In this document: positions 42,593-42,715 of the stretch, piece by piece | How the letters are laid out: every line of letters begins with the position of its first letter | Numbering within the stretch: the first letter of the stretch is position 1 | Assembly (NCBI GenBank): GCA_017379075.1 | Contig: JAFNXL010000088.1 | Span: 1-42,715 of the forward strand | Direction of reading: 5' to 3' | DNA length: 42,715 nucleotides | DNA from: Bacteroidaceae bacterium | GTDB taxonomy: Bacteria > Bacteroidota > Bacteroidia > Bacteroidales > Bacteroidaceae | The notes under the pieces: generated by a model | Told to the model about the DNA's origin: nothing | The model's input: the letters and a program-made list of their open reading frames with translations, nothing else | Databases searched by the model: none | Made by a program: the position numbers and the translations under genes

Positions 42593-42715
42593 TGTCATCC
42601 TGACCATACCTCATTCAAAAAATATAAGATGTTTTCGATGAGCGAAGGCGAATAACTCGTTTCAGGATCTGTCCGCGGAGAAGGACAAGAAAAGGCTCGC
42701 GGTGAGATGCTGAAA
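42593..42715. repeat. Dispersed ~125-bp repeat R, copy 2 (may continue past the window)
   Basis: It aligns with 20943-21068 over its whole length. The minus-strand frame that is open in copy 1 has an in-frame TGA here. The flanking DNA differs from that of copy 1, so the repeat boundary on the left is close to GTCATCCTGACC. Confidence 0.75.

Overview
The window looks like a chromosomal segment from a member of the Bacteroidales, most likely Prevotellaceae. The reasons are: several intergenic regions carry the Bacteroidota promoter pattern TTTG-N19/20-TAnnTTTG; a secreted protein ends in a type IX secretion (T9SS) sorting tail; a DUF4270 lipoprotein lies beside a half-length GT5 protein and panC-panD; and an SDR-type fructuronate reductase sits in a hexuronate operon. 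The genus is inferred from memory of gene families, not from a search.

Layout. 1-3075 (+) is the 3' part of a large secreted LamG protein. 3161-4364 (-) is a TrmH-type RNA methylase with a cytoplasmic FKBP. 4519-12300 (-) is a complete glucuronate operon: kdgK, eda, an ExuT-like transporter, uxuA, an SDR reductase and uxaC, followed by a membrane metallophosphoesterase. Together they convert glucuronate to pyruvate and glyceraldehyde-3-phosphate. 12576-15266 (-) holds a FadL-like outer-membrane protein and a low-complexity secreted protein. 15388-18687 holds prmA (+), converging on and overlapping the aspC-like aminotransferase/ABC permease pair (-).

18.7-21.75 kb is the accessory part. It has an orphan Bro-N antirepressor fragment, a 58-residue winged-helix protein, a 23-A run, many direct and inverted repeats, a consensus promoter with no evident gene, and a ~125-bp repeat that returns at the right end of the window.

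21752-28672 (-) is an envelope and glycogen operon: PBP1A, kdsB, a 13-14 MORN-repeat protein, a YhcH-like protein and glgB with a histone-H1-like Lys/Ala tail. 28846-31541 (+) is pyrB-pyrI-glyA. 31683-36867 (-) is gyrA followed by two exported repeat-type proteins. 37268-38464 (-) is panC-panD. 38643-42151 (+) is a GT5-like pseudoenzyme candidate, a DUF4270 lipoprotein and a CapA-family lipoprotein. 42152-42715 is non-coding and repeat-rich.

Most genes are ordinary housekeeping. No defence system, CRISPR array, tRNA or rRNA was seen. The best candidates for something undescribed are the repeat families at 18.8-21.2 kb and 42.3-42.7 kb. In these, heptamer-built inverted repeats differ in sequence between loci but keep arms that can pair, and they adjoin the shared ~125-bp repeat.
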